Of a stretch of DNA of 64,000 bases, positions 25,020 through 37,098 are shown in pieces. Source of the DNA: Siderastrea radians (Eukaryota; Cnidaria; Anthozoa; Scleractinia; Rhizangiidae); assembly GCA_964017195.1 (NCBI GenBank), contig OZ024897.1, forward strand, positions 12,014,451 through 12,078,450. The letters run 5' to 3'. The translations under genes were made by a program, and so were the position numbers. How positions within the stretch are numbered: position 1 is the stretch's first letter; every line of letters begins with the position of its first letter. A model generated the notes under the pieces. That model had not been told where the DNA came from. It did not search any database and was given only the letters and a program-made list of their open reading frames with translations.

Positions 25020-25110
25020 CGCCTATGTTTATCATTGTTGGCCGTATTAAAACCAGTAACTGAAATAACACTGACGGGTGGTTTGTTGCAGAATGAGTAG
25101 CCTCGCCACT
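25020..25110 (+). pseudogene. Remainder of dead-gene intron 2
   Basis: TGTTGGCCGTATTAAAACC and GACGGGTGGTTTGTTGCAG match CA-1 intron 2 at about 10628-10700. The homology ends at about 25110, before exon 3 would be reached, so the dead gene is truncated here. Confidence 0.65.
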
Positions 25111-25114
25111 CACC

Positions 25115-25345
25115 ACTGACCCCACCACCCTTGAGAGGAGAACCATGATATCCTCTTGGTCCGCCACCCTTGACAGGAGACCCATGACATCTTCTTCGGC
25201 CCTGCCTCCCTTTACAAGAGACCCATGGTTTTTATCTTTGATGGTCCCGCCTCCCTTGAAAGGAGATCCATGGTATCTCCTACGCCTCCACTTTCCTTGA
25301 AAGGAAACCCATATGCATAGTATCTCATATCTTCCATGGCCCCGC
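25115..25345 (-). pseudogene. Degenerate tandem repeat coding for a Gly-rich 13-residue motif (minus strand)
   Basis: Five or six units of 39-45 bp. Read on the minus strand, they give variants of H/Y-G-S/F-P-x-K-G-G-G-P-R-G, the clearest being GGGPRGYHGSPLKGGG. Units are out of frame with each other and one contains a stop, so no continuous protein is made. The pattern resembles a fragment of a secreted glycine-rich repeat protein, but no family can be named. It lies between the dead U3 gene and U4 and has no counterpart in the other units. Confidence 0.45.
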
Positions 25346-25931
25346 CACCCACCGTAGACCCAATTAAATTGTCAATTATTGTTCGATAAAAGCACTTGGT
25401 GCAAACCATTTCGCAAAAATAACTGCTGGCAAAATTGCTCAGTTGCCCAAACCTCTCCAATCTTAGTAACACGAAAAATTAATTCTTTTTCCCTTGTTAA
25501 TTACTTCAATGGCATAGAATTTCGATTGTTGCACTTGCGCATGCGTTCCTTAGTGTTTGTGTGTAGTTTTGTGCTTGCGTCGCTAATGATGAAAACTAGG
25601 CTTAGCCCCGTCAGTTAAGATTTAGGAAAGGTTTCAACAACACTCGGAAACATTCCGCTACATATCATTTTTTACCACTTAATTATTGAGATCATTTGCA
25701 CATATACTTATGAAAGGTGTGCCTCTATTAAGTTTCATTGCACTGCGTCAATAAAATGGAAAAAGGGGAAAACAGGATTCTCACTTTTGTTATGACATGT
25801 TAAAAGTTTGAGGTTGTCAACCAAGCAAACTAGATTAAATCAACTTTGTTGGGACAGGGGCAGAGGGGACCCCTGACCTTGCTTGTACTGAATGTTTTCT
25901 TTAACCTGTACTGTGGATTTCGTTTTCCTAG

Positions 25932-26145
25932 GTGAACCTGCTGCCTATTCCCGAGCAGCAAAACTGTTCACCGTTTGTCGACAATTCGCGTTCAGTACAT
26001 CCACTCAGTGATCAAGGCTTGTTTCTAGGTCGACCTACGCCAGTGTCAAGACAACTCCAGTTTCAGAAACCACGGGCGCATCTGCTGTCAGCATTACTGC
26101 AGGCCCGTTTCCGTCAATGATGTTTTATGCTTTTATTTTGAAGTC
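25932..26145 (+). pseudogene. Relic of last exon of an alpha-CA gene, copy in U4
   Basis: Sister of the U2 relic at 3979, with the same kept acceptor (TTTTCCTAG) and the same GTG in place of the first ATG. It reads NLLPIPEQQNCSPFVDN, then SRSVHPLSD. A short deletion after the second Asp codon shifts the frame. The shared GTG and shared stalk decay show that the relic was already dead when U2 and U4 duplicated. Confidence 0.8.
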
Positions 26146-26296
26146 AATTTCATTTGTCCAGAGAATTAAGAAGAGTTGGTTTCATGAGCACTGGTGCATA
26201 CTTCTGATGGGTGGAACCAAAGGCCATTTCCCTTTCAGACTGTAGAAAAGCAATTTACTCCTTTTTTTTTCGAACAAATCTTTTGTTCCCTTGAGT

Positions 26297-26742
26297 CCCG
26301 GGGGGGGGGGTACTCGGAAAAATTTTGATGGGAGTGTGCCGCTGGGACTCTGAACCCTTAACCTATACCAGACCACGTTCATGTCGTTTTTGCAACCCTA
26401 TTCTAGACTAGATGCCAAAAATCCCTACCCTATCCCAGACCAGCTATTTTCGAGCTATCCATCAGAAATATAACCACACAGTGCTTTTAATGGAAAACCA
26501 TCTCTCGATCAACAATATTGTCACGATTTCATTTATATTTTATATTTCCGAGCTTTTCAAACCCATTAATTAATTCGATTAAATTTTCACACCACCCATT
26601 AGTTTCCCGGTAATTGATACCCTATCCTAGACCAAGACTCCCTGATTTCTATACCTATCCCAGACCAAACTGCTTGAAAACCATACCCTTCACAGCGGCA
26701 CATACCTATATAGGTTATATATGGGAGTACCCCCCCCCCGGG
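26297..26742. mobile_element. CCCGGGG-ended non-autonomous element with exact 8-bp target duplication
   Basis: CCTTGAGT flanks both sides (26289-26296 and 26743-26750). The U2 copy has a single CCTTGAGT (near 4377), which is the empty site. The ends are CCCGGGGG...TACTC and GAGTAC...CCCCCGGG. The interior has repeated short motifs of the CCCTATCCCAGACC type. There is no coding sequence. An 8-bp duplication fits hAT-type or similar cut-and-paste elements but does not settle the family. Confidence 0.85.
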
Positions 26743-29061
26743 CCTTGAGTGTCCCAGATAGCAGCGAATCTTCTGTATATTCTACTCTATGCAGTAATAT
26801 AGCTTGAACCTGTTTCTGTTTTAGCTTCGCTAAGATACTGAACTTCCTGTTATTAATGCAAAATATCCTCTCATCCGATTGAATTCCTCATCAAAAAGGC
26901 AAGTGGAAAAGAACATGGAAGAAAATCTTCCGTGACCTTGGGAATTAAATGTTGACCGCAGGAAATCTGTCAGGTGTCAGTGTTGTCCAGTATCAAACTA
27001 CTTCGGCTACACTTTGCGTGCTTATACTTTATTTCACCGATGGGCTGGGTAGTCTTGAAAGCACTTTTTACCGAAATAGCAAAAATTAACTCCCTTATAA
27101 ACTTCAGTCGGCCTGCCAGTCCACATCAAAGAGAAAATAAGCACCAACGAGAAAACTAAAGCTACCACAAAATCTAACGCAATATGGTACTCTTCTCTTA
27201 AGGCATATAATTGGTTTGACAGAAAAACAGGAAAGACGATATTTTTCGGACTTAGTAAAACTACCATTAAGATGAAAAAAGAGATTTTTATGATGTCCTT
27301 CATTCATGCACGAAACACGTATTCCATTAGTTTGCAGCTGAGATCTTTAGTCAATAATTCTAAGGGAGCTTCGGTTAATATTCCGTTGTGCCTCAGAACA
27401 CGAGGCAATGCCCGATTTCAGCTGTTCTATGTAAGTCCCTGTGACATTTTGGTACAGAAAAGACACTCGGCTCTTCACTCAAAACGTATATTATGCCGGT
27501 ATTACTACGGCCCACACAATATCTGTATGAGTACTCTGGACAACTGAGCGTTAAGTGAACATTTTATGGTTAAAGACATAAAGGGGACTCGAGTTAAATA
27601 ATGCTGTAGCCCTCAGCGTGATTTTCAGACGTCTTTCAGGCGCGAGCACAAACGTCTTCATTTCCTGAAAACTTTCAGGTAGCGACAACAACAACTTTAT
27701 TTTATTTAAAACTACTCTCAACTCCTTAACAATGCAACCAAAGACCCCGGATATGGACGTTATGCGTCATTTACATTTTTAAATGCTAAAGAATTATTTA
27801 ATAAATGATAAGACACATGCAGGTACATTTTTTGGAAACATAGGAAGAAAGTAAAACCACCTTGCACATCAAATAGCATCAAAGTGCAATCATGTTCAAC
27901 ACCTTTCATTTTATGGGTGACACAACAGACTCAGTACTCAGAAATACATGTCTTGCATAAACATCTGTCTTTTAAAGTAAAAGGACTCGAAAATGAAAAA
28001 TAAATTAAAATGAAATGAAATTAAAATGTAATTTCAGACCAACACAGTTTCAAAAACTTTTATGCATTACATGACGTTGTTATAGGATGTTACAAGAACT
28101 GGGTTACTTAGGAGACCCAAATTATAACAACACTTCTTCCTGGATTTGTGTATTATTTATGCACTATGGCCACCGTCTCATACGGAAGCGGTCAAAAGTA
28201 CGTATATCTAATCATTCATCATAAAAGGCTAAAAACTGACAATTACCTATTTTCTATATTCAGCATATATCACTGTTTCGTGTGTGAAAACTCGTCAAAT
28301 TTTGCCTTGATGTTCAATTTCTTATATTCGCTTTGAGAGTCCTCACCTATTTTGTATAATCAGTTTGCTTTCGTTTTCGTGTATTTTCCCCCCAAAACAA
28401 CACTTTAAGCTCTTTCATGACTAACAATGCTATCTAATGATAGGTTTCCAAATTGCAGAGAATTCTGGTTCAAGAAAAATACTCTTTTTCCAAACGAAAT
28501 CATCATTCCTTGTTGGTGTTTCTAAGGAAAAAACAACATTAACAGTGAAATATGGATATTAAAATATTCCTTTCTTGGAATATCGTGATATTTTGCAATT
28601 TTCAAGCACAAAAGTCGCTAAAATTCTCGTCCTTTCCAGTGTTTCTCTGGATCGCTACGACTGCTGATTCAAAATTCGATCTCCTGTTCTCGTTGCATAT
28701 ATTTTTCAGCGTTAGCGGTAATCCTAGCACTCCGAGAAGTCTTATTTCCTGATCCCTTGGTTTCTTTCATGACAGGACGGAGAAAGCGCGAACTGTAAGT
28801 ACCTCCTGTTGTCCCAGACAAATTCTTAGAAAACTTTTCTAAGAATTTGTGAGGGGTCTTTCAAGCGTATCTAATGGGCTTACCACAAGGTGTCTTAATC
28901 TGCTGCTTCATGATCGAAATGTCACTGCATCAAATGTAAACCAGAACCGCGGAGACGTAAGGACAGACTTATACATGTCATCAAGTCATAATAAAACGTG
29001 ACTTGATTTTCCCATAGAGGAGTGTTACGCATCATTCAGAAGTCATCACCAGACAATTTTG

Positions 29062-29272
29062 GAAATTCGAACCAAAAACTCGAAATAGGAAATTCGAACA
29101 GGAAATAGGAAGTAGGAAATAGGAAATAGGAAATAGGAAATAGGAAATAGGAAATAGGAAATAGGAAACAGGAAACAGGAAATAGGAAATAGGAAATAGG
29201 ACATAGGAAATAGGAAATAGGAAACAGGAAACAGGAAATAGGAAATTCGAATAGGAAATTCGAACCAAAAAC
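29062..29272. repeat. (AAATAGG)n minisatellite with flanking direct repeats
   Basis: About twenty heptamer units (AAATAGG with AAACAGG variants) lie between two copies of ATTCGAACCAAAAACTC (near 29066 and 29257). The minus-strand reading is a pure repeat artefact. Confidence 0.85.
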
Positions 29273-30088
29273 TCATTTATAAAATTTATCTGTGGCAAGG
29301 TGAGACCGCTCAAGGTGTAAGCAATCGAATAATTAAAAATTAAAAAAAAAATGCGACGAAAAGCAAAATAACGACGCTTGTTCTGTTCGTTGGATGCGAC
29401 TAGTATTTGACTGTTGACTTTTGTACATTATTATTTGTCACCGGATGCCAGTAACGAAAAGGATCAATGAAGTGTTTTCTTGCAGTTTCTGGTTTCATTT
29501 TCTTGAGAAACGATGCGATGTCACAAATGGTTGTTAAACGCTGATTTCAGTGGTTATTTTCCTTCCAATACCGTCAGTGCACTCGTTTCCGAAGCCTAAA
29601 AGCGATGTGATTAGATTGACGTTATACTTGAAGTCTGGGAATCGACATCTTGTTTTCGTTTTGTATCAAACAATGGGATAAATTCAAACTATACAGTGAA
29701 TAAGATTAGAAAAATCTTCCCTGATGTCCTTTACAAAAGTCTCGCGTAGTGGACTCTGTTAAGTTGAATCTGTATGTAAGCAGCGCAAAATCATTACCGG
29801 TATAATTTTAGCTGCTAGCTCAGTAGTCTTGTCGGCATGGGAAAATATTAGAGGGCTACAAGAACTGAACAAAGCCACATGTCCGGTATATGAGAGACGA
29901 CCCCACGTGTTCGATCTGTAATTCTCTGAATTTAACAGCGTTGTTATTTATCTCAGATATGGCTTGGTTGCATTTAAGATTTCGTCGACTCATTACAGCT
30001 ATACTGAACATAGCTAATCACAAAGGCGAAGTTACATGAATTACACGCCAGGTTTTTCTCGCCACTATTTTGGATCGGCTTCGATCAG

Positions 30089-30786
30089 CAGGGGCGTTCC
30101 CAGACATTTTTTGGCAGTACGCACAAAGTCAGATTGATACTTAGGGACGGACCACTAGAAAAGTTATTGAGGTGGGGGTAATTTTCGAGCTGCACGAATT
30201 TTTTTGTTAACATTTCCCTTGTAGGAATATTTTTTTTTTCCGTATGCAGGAACTTTTTTTCTGGGCTACTCGTTGTGTATGAATTTTTTCACTCAATTTT
30301 CCGTTGCATGAATTTTTTTGTACTTTGCTCGCCCCCCCTCCTCCCCCCCCCCCATAACTTTTCTAATGGTCCTTCCCTTAGCCGAAGGGAGACAAACATA
30401 TAGTTACAGATTATGATTACAGTCAGAAAAAACATTTATTATTTCAATCGTATTGTCGTTCTCGCATAATAACATAGGCTACAGCTAATTTCGTTTTCCA
30501 GCAGTGTTTGTATCTCCTGTTATACAATTGGACACACTTATATCAGTTTTACTTGAAAGTACAAGACGAAGAGAGAATATGATACGTCCGGACGAACGCC
30601 TCCGTACTATGAAGTGTGTTGAAGAAAATGCCAATATTGAAATTGCACAACATTACCTTATCTACTTATACTTGAGTTCTAATTTCCTCTTCTATATTAT
30701 AAGCCGTCAAATAGAAAAATATCATATTAAAGGCGAGAAATTCTGGTACGCATTTGCGTCTTTCGCGTAAAGGCAGGAACGCCCCC
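30089..30786. mobile_element. Nested hAT-like MITE with CAGGGGCGTTCC ends
   Basis: The left end is CAGGGGCGTTCC and the right end GGAACGCCCC. ATCAG occurs directly outside each end, but an exact duplication length cannot be fixed. The CAGGGGCG type of end is common in hAT-derived non-autonomous elements. The open frame at 30504-30770 has no recognised domain. Confidence 0.5.
30143..30378. mobile_element. Innermost nested MITE with AGGGACGGACCACTAGA ends
   Basis: The left end is AGGGACGGACCACTAGA and the right end TCTAATGGTCCTTCCCT. Repeated GAATTTTTTT motifs and a C-run (about 30335-30353) are inside. It lies within 30089-30786, which lies within 28769-34317, giving three levels of insertion. 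Confidence 0.6.
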
Positions 30787-31139
30787 GATCAGTGATCAGT
30801 GCTCAATAAAAGCACTATAATGTCTATAATTTCGGCGGGAATTTGTGTGGACCGAACAAACGCAAAACAGCATTGTATGACAAGTTGGATACCAAATTTA
30901 GTTATTAACATTAAATTTAGCTAATCCACATTAATTTGTTTACAAGGTCTGGTTGCAGTAAGATGTTAAGGAAAGAATCAGAAGAAATCAGTAGTGTTTG
31001 AAATCGGCTTTGCTTTTTCGGTCTATTAAACAAGTCAGACGATGGAAGACGCACCTCTTCTGTTAGAAGGACTGTCCACTAAGTTGACAGTATTTTTGCC
31101 ACTTACTAACTCTGATTCATGGAAAGATATTTGAAATTT

Positions 31140-32420
31140 CAGTTATTGCGATGTTCATTTTGCCAGTCCATAATTTAGTTAATGCAGGCTAATCCCTCTG
31201 AGTAACATCAAGAGTCTTCTCAGCTCTCACAGGAGTAACGTTTTAAGCAAAAATATGGAAGAGTTGAAACTCAGTTGAAGAATATTTGTTTTTTTGTGAC
31301 GGTAGCAACCATCCCTGCTCTTAAGATGACTCATCTTTCGCTAGCATAGACTGCCAGTAGTCTCTAATTTTGGCGATGGCGATTGTGGGACGGGCGAAAT
31401 ACACATACGCGCGCGCGCGAAATTTCGAGGCGACGCGACGCGAAGGGAGCGCCGAAGATTAGATCTCATCAGGGCGGAAAAACCTTTTCCCGCCCTGGAT
31501 CTCATTTTCGGCGTTTCGTTCGCGTCACGTCGCCTCGAAATTTCGCGTGCGCGCCTGTGTATTTCGCCCACCCCACAATCGCCATCGCCAAAATTAGAGA
31601 CTACTCGCAGTCTATCACTAGCAGGCTGCCAAGATGTCACCTCTTTTGCCAGTTTGTGTTTGCTGTTGTCACAAGAAATATGTAGTAGTTGATAAAAAGC
31701 AAAAAAAAGCAACAACGACGACAAACAAACAAACAAACAAACATATGATAATAGTGACCCGTCTGTGAATAAGAAACGAAAGCTATGGTTACAAAGCCTT
31801 TGTGATCAGATAATTTCTTGAAACAATTTATCAGCCTACTCGGCCACAGTAGGTAGAGTTAAGGACGAGAGCGGCCTGCATAACTAAGTCTCGAACTGGC
31901 AAAATGAACATAGAAATATTTAAAAAGTTCAAAGCAGCGACCTTTAGTCGGAAAGCAGCTTTTAGCGAAATACGTGATCAACCTGAGCCATAAATAGTCT
32001 TCTCACTTCTCATAGCAATAAAGTTTGAGAAAAAAACAAAACAAAAACAAAAACAAAAAAAAGGAAGAGTTGAAACCCTGGTTGAAACTCAATCAGCGGA
32101 AGACTATTTGTTTCTTTGTGACGGTGGCAAACATTCCTGCTTTTAAGATGACACATCTTATATTAGCGGGGCTGCCAAGATGACACATCTTTTGCCAGTT
32201 TTTGTTTACTGCTGTCACGAGAAATAAATGTTGCTACACCAAGAGCAGTTGGTAAAATCGAAACAAAAAACACACACACAAGAAAAACAGAACAACAACA
32301 ACTATGACCCGGCCGAGAAGAGAGCGAGAAGGCTACGGCTGCAAACTCTATGTATTAGGAAACTGTCTTCAAACAATTTGGCAGCCTACTAACTGTACTA
32401 AGACAGTTAAGTAGACTTTA
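31140..32420. repeat. Local tandem duplication (two ~0.5-0.7 kb units)
   Basis: The segments around 31200-31345 plus 31615-31870 and around 31990-32420 share motifs such as GGAAGAGTTGAAAC, TTTGTGACGGT, CTTTTGCCAGTTT and GCAGCCTACT. The first unit is split by the 31347-31614 foldback element, which the second unit lacks. Confidence 0.6.
31347..31614. mobile_element. Foldback MITE with 9-bp target duplication
   Basis: A palindrome of 268 bp has ends TAGACTGCCAGTAGTCTCT and, inverted, TAGACTGCGAGTAGTCTCT. The flanks are TCGCTAGCA (31338-31346) and TCACTAGCA (31615-31623), one mismatch in 9. The empty site is the second tandem unit near 32165. A 9-bp duplication is typical of Mutator-like elements. 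Reading frames on both strands here are palindrome artefacts. Confidence 0.8.
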
Positions 32421-33070
32421 CTTAAGAACGTATACTGCAATGACAGCCAAAGTTTGTTTCTCCCTTGAACGTTGTTTTCTCCACGATTGGTACTGGTCAC
32501 ATGTATTTGCTACGAGTTCTCATTGGCTCATTTGATTGTCTGCATCTTGTAATTGGTTTGGTTTTAATATATGATACCTGATTGTTTTGAAATTTGTCCT
32601 GCCTTAACGCCATGCCAGAGCTAGCTAGTGAAAAACTGTGTCAAAGTAAATAAAAGAAGTTGAAACCCGGTGGGTTCACTTGGGAACCCACCCAGTATGG
32701 TGTGTTCAATGACCCTAATCCGCCCAGCAAGTTTCGAGAAAATGTTTGGATAAAAGCCAAGAAATATTTGGTTTGCAACTTGCCAAAACCCGACAGTGGA
32801 AGGGGGGGGGGGAGGAGGAGGGGGAAGGGCTCAAAGGGAATTAGAAATCCACTGACTCTTGCCTCTACATTTTTTCCTCACGGCTGCTCGTCTTAATCCT
32901 GCGCTTTTCGTTTGTCAGTAAAGCAGTGATAAAAGTTCGCTGAGTCTTGGGAGATGTTTCCCGCTTGCTCAATATCAGGATCGGAAAGAAGTACATTTGA
33001 AGGCTTCTGTTACGAATACACATGCATCAAAGAGGGTTCATCACGTGCAGTATATGTTGAAATTCAGTTA

Positions 33071-33238
33071 TAGACTACGAGCAGTCTCTCTTTCCGCTCA
33101 GGGGTAGTCTCACTACACTAGCGGCTCGACACGCGCGTCACGTTTCAACCCCGCAGGCGATTTCGCGGTCGCTCGCTCGCTTGCTCGTTTTCCTCGACTG
33201 TCGCTGGCAGAGCGGAAAGAGAGACTTCCCGTAGTCTA
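33071..33238. mobile_element. Foldback MITE related to the 31347 element
   Basis: The ends are TAGACTACGAGCAGTCTCT and, inverted, TAGACTACGGGAAGTCTCT. The flanks are ATTCAGTTA and ATTCAGTTT, a 9-bp duplication with one mismatch. The shared terminal pattern and 9-bp duplication put it in the same family as 31347-31614. Confidence 0.75.
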
Positions 33239-35097
33239 ATTCAGTTTAAAAATGATTTGTGGAAGCGAAACATTTTTCATAAAATCTAAGAATGCGGTTC
33301 AAACTTGCAACTGAAGAAGGTGACAAGAATCACAGACGCATTGACTGAGCCTTTTAAAACTCGCGCGAGAATATTTATACAGGCATATGCTGAGCAAGCA
33401 CAAATCGAGTTTCGCCCGTTCCAGTTGATGGGTTTCTGTACGTATTTAGAACTTTCGGAGAAACTAAAAATAGCAGACATTGCAAATTAAATAAATAAAA
33501 TAAGATACTGAAAACTGAACTTTTCGAAATAGTGAGAAAATTATAATAGTTGGAAGGGAATATAAACGCAGCTTGTGACCATCATTCCTGTAGAGTTTGT
33601 ACACAGATACATTTTGGGGCGCACAGTTACACACTCGTTGTGCTCGGCTCAATGCAAAAGCGAGGCACGTTTTCTCGCGGCAGGCGGTTTTTACAAATCA
33701 AAATCAAATAACTTTATTATAGTCTCAATCGCTCGCACACTCCCACACATATCTTTGCTCGAATAACCTGTGTAGAAAAGCCAGAGACACTGCTCCTTGT
33801 TTTTTGTTGATCGCGACAGGATAACAAAGAACCTCATGTTTTCCTTTCCATTCTTCGAGAGCTTAGTTTTACCCTCTGTATGCAAAATCGAAAAGTTTAC
33901 TAACAGAATGGACGGAAATCCGGGTGAATTATTGAGAGACATTAGATCACTTCCTCTGATACGCCTTGATTTACGCTTTGTTAGCCTCCAAGAATAGTCG
34001 GAGGATAAATAACGAGGATAAATTCGAAATCGAACACAGATTTGCCTTCGAAAACAATTTCATCGGCTACTCGTGGCGGAATGTCACAGAATTCAGTCTT
34101 TTATTTATTTCAGGGAATCACGTTTCGACGAAAACCAGAATTTTATGTCTTTCATTCAGAGCATAGTGTCATTTTACAATATTCACCGTTGCTTCATTAG
34201 AAGCGATGATAGCTTGATTTCCAACAGTTAAACAGATTTTCACCCTTTCCTAAGAAAAGCCGAAAAAAGCTCTGCGTGAAACGATACTTACAGTTAACGC
34301 TTTATCCGTCCTCTCATGTTCAGTTTATTTTCCCGGCCGTGTTCAGGTCTGAATCCCGCAGCGTCCAGCATTCTCCGTTTTCAAGGAAACATTTCAAGGT
34401 AAAGTGATTGGTGTATGTAAACTCTAATTTACTCTTCCATGTTTTCCTATTGTAAAGCGGATTGTTTATCAATTATAGCTAGCCTTTACACAATGGGTTT
34501 ATGATCACTGGTTGTGTACTGGTAATTAATTAATAGAGGTAGCTGAATCGTTTTAATGCACAAACCACTTCAACACTTTCTAGCGGTCGATCACCACAAG
34601 TGTAAATGCCGACCTCCTTACTTCGATGTTATGATTCACGGGCCTCAAAAATTGAAAAGTTCGGCCATCATTGAGAAAGATTACGAACGCGACAAGGTAT
34701 TTGAAAAAATACTGTGGAAAATGTCAACCTAGAAAAAAAATCAAAGTAGTCAAATAGCTTCAATAGCTTCTGAGTCTCTTCTGTTTGAAGAAAAGTGAAT
34801 ATGGCAGGCACTCAAAGTCTAACCACAGAAAGCTAACTGAAGAAAATTTTTTTCTGTGCCAAGTATTGACTTATTAATATATGCTGGTGTAGGATGTTTA
34901 TTTTAATAGAATTTTGCCTGAGCTGATTCAAGACATGTGTCTCACTGCTGTCCGCTTTAGGCAGTTCATTTTGCCGGAAAGGTTGTTTGCTACCAACGAC
35001 TCATGAAGTTACCAAATGCTGTCTATAAATAATAAAAATCTCCTGCGTAAAGTAGCTGAAATTTCCTGGTCCTGGCTTATATTTAAAAAATAATTGG

Positions 35098-35335
35098 AAA
35101 GGAGCTACGTCACGGATAACGCAACTTGAAAAAGCTGGCAAGTTTTTTCAAGTTTGTCATTCGTAATCCGTCTTAATCTCCCTCAGTCGTAACCATCCTT
35201 GCTTAGTTTTGGTTAATTATTACTTCTTTGGTGTTTTTCTACCTTAGGAAACTATTATTTTGAGGTTTCCGTTAATGAGAAAATAATTTTGTCAGATCAG
35301 AAAAATGAATGAAAACGCCGTGACATAGTTCCTTT
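35098..35335. mobile_element. MITE with AAAGGAGCTACGTCACGG ends
   Basis: The inverted ends are AAAGGAGCTACGTCACGG and CCGTGACATAGTTCCTTT. It is absent at the U2 counterpart (near 7470). It is the same terminal family as the CA-3 intron 2 element at 54967. Confidence 0.7.
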
Positions 35336-35795
35336 AAGTCTAAATGGATAGGAAAGCGGATTAGCCCAGTTTTTTAGCCACGCAAACATTATGTTGCGTA
35401 AGCCCGTTCCACAACTAGATTGGATTTCGTTTGTCTCCTAAAAGTAGAAAAGTTGTCTTTCAACTTGACTCTTATGACAGATATTGATCTGGCTTGGAAA
35501 AGTCTAAAAAGAAAAGGAAATTTTTAACATATGCAATAGATACAGATTATACACTTATCACCAAGATTTTTGTTTCATTATTTCTCGTTTAATTGATCAG
35601 TTAACTCTTTGGCTTGGAAAAAGCCAGCACTAGTTTTCAAGAATTGAGTAAGTAGCTTCCTTGTGATGAAATGCACTTTCTTGCTTTTCATATTGCCCTT
35701 CATGGTACCTGAAGTATTAGTTAAGCGTTCCGTTCCTGTGCCAAATATTAATCTTGTACTTGGGTTTCCTGTGTTCAAGTTGTTACGATCAAGTA

Positions 35796-37098
35796 CAGAA
35801 GAAGAATGAAAAGTATCCCAGAATCCTTTGCGTTTACAACTACATTATCAAACTCTGAAGTGACGTCATCAGTCTCTCAAGGGTCGATGGAATGAGATTC
35901 ACTCAAATGGCGGCAGCTTCGTTTGTAACGTGTTACAACGCAAAATACTCTGTTTCGTTATAACGCGTCTGGTCTAGTATTACTGCCTATCAATGGAAGA
36001 ATTTAGTGTTTACCTGAAACGTTTTGCGTGTGCAAGGAAATTCGCTAGAGTTTCCTCGACAGTTTTCCCAAATGAAGGGTCTGATTGTTCTCGAAGTACA
36101 TCGATGATCGCTCAGTTGAAGAACAGTTCGTCGGTTTCTGCAGTCCTACTTGATTTAAATAAATCGCAGTTGCGACATCGCCGTGAGTATATTTTTAATT
36201 GTCATGTACCGATCATCGATTCGAATTTGTTGCTAAAAACGAGATCCTGCGAGTTTTATGATGTGTTTACACACGAGGATGTTGATGATGATTGCAAGTA
36301 ATGTGTCTAAACTCGCTTCCTCGAATTCTTCCTCGAGTAGCTTTTGAATGCACAGGACAACGTACAATTAACTGGAAAAATGATTTGCGATATCGAAGTA
36401 TGTGTCAGACTACTTCGACCATTTCAAGAAGAGACAAATAGTGATATCTGTCACCCCGTTAACCATACTCAAGGAGAAAGCAACTGCTAATAACTGGTAA
36501 TCTTCAAGGCTCCTTTTGAGTTTATCTAACAAAACAAAAACGATTAATTCACTCCTTGCTCGCGCAGAAAGTGCAATTAAACTCCTTTAACCCTGCTTAT
36601 TACTCTATTATATTTATTGCGGAATCGCCATGTGAGTTAAAACGTGATACTCGAAATTGCAGGGATTTGGACCATTTTCGAACCTTCAGAAATTTGAAAC
36701 TGTCGGGTCACTAAGGGTCACTATGGTACAAAGTTGTCCAAATACCTTTTAATTATGCAGATTTTTACTGTTCTTGTAAATTACTCAAGCATAAAGAGAC
36801 CTATAATAAACTTCGTGCTACTCATTGAAGCGGTGGCAACGGATGGCGTGAGACATTGTTATTCAAATTATCTAAAAAACCTATTTCTAATGTGTTAAAT
36901 TCAAAAGAAACAACACCTATTTCATGACGAAAGTTGTAAGTTTGTGTTTTGAAGTGTGCTATCCCCAGCGAAACGCTTTATCTGTGAAAAAATCCAAAGC
37001 GAAAACAGGCAAAATTCGCCATGTGTCACAAGACATTCGCCAACTTCATGAAATTCCACAAGGCAAAGGATTGTGGGATACTATTCATTCTTCTTCTG
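35796..37098. mobile_element. 1.3-kb element with 35-bp TIRs and exact 9-bp target duplication (Mutator-like)
   Basis: GATCAAGTA flanks both ends (35787-35795 and 37099-37107). U2 (near 7913) and U3 (near 18565) have a single copy. The inverted ends begin CAGAAGAAGAATGAA and continue through GTATCCCA to CCTTTG, with about 2 mismatches in 35. A 9-bp duplication suggests a Mutator-type element. A frame of 102 codons (35993-36301, MEEFSVYLKRFACARKF...) has no known domain and could be captured host sequence. No transposase was seen. Confidence 0.85.

Larger units (their letters stand above)
28769..34317. mobile_element. 5.5-kb insertion with 33-bp terminal inverted repeats
   Basis: The left end (28769-28801) contains GACAGGACGGAGAAAGCG and AACTGTAAGTA; the right end (34285-34317) is its inverted counterpart with GAGAGGACGGATAAAGCG and AACTGTAAGTA. 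The U4 homology to U2 breaks at the left end (after CCCTTGGTTTC) and resumes at the right end (TTTATTTTCCCGG), so U2 is the empty site. The target duplication is unclear (TTCA possible). No recognisable transposase was found. Inside are a 7-bp microsatellite, nested elements at 30089, 30143, 31347 and 33071, and an internal tandem duplication. It is either a large composite element or a transposon whose coding part has decayed. Confidence 0.65.

Noticed and set aside
29032..29313. Two long minus-strand frames with repeated FPISYFL-type residues
   Set aside because: They are the translation of the AAATAGG heptamer repeat, not a gene.
31341..31736. Frames of 100-131 codons on both strands
   Set aside because: They read across the palindromic foldback element 31347-31614, so both strands show mirror frames.
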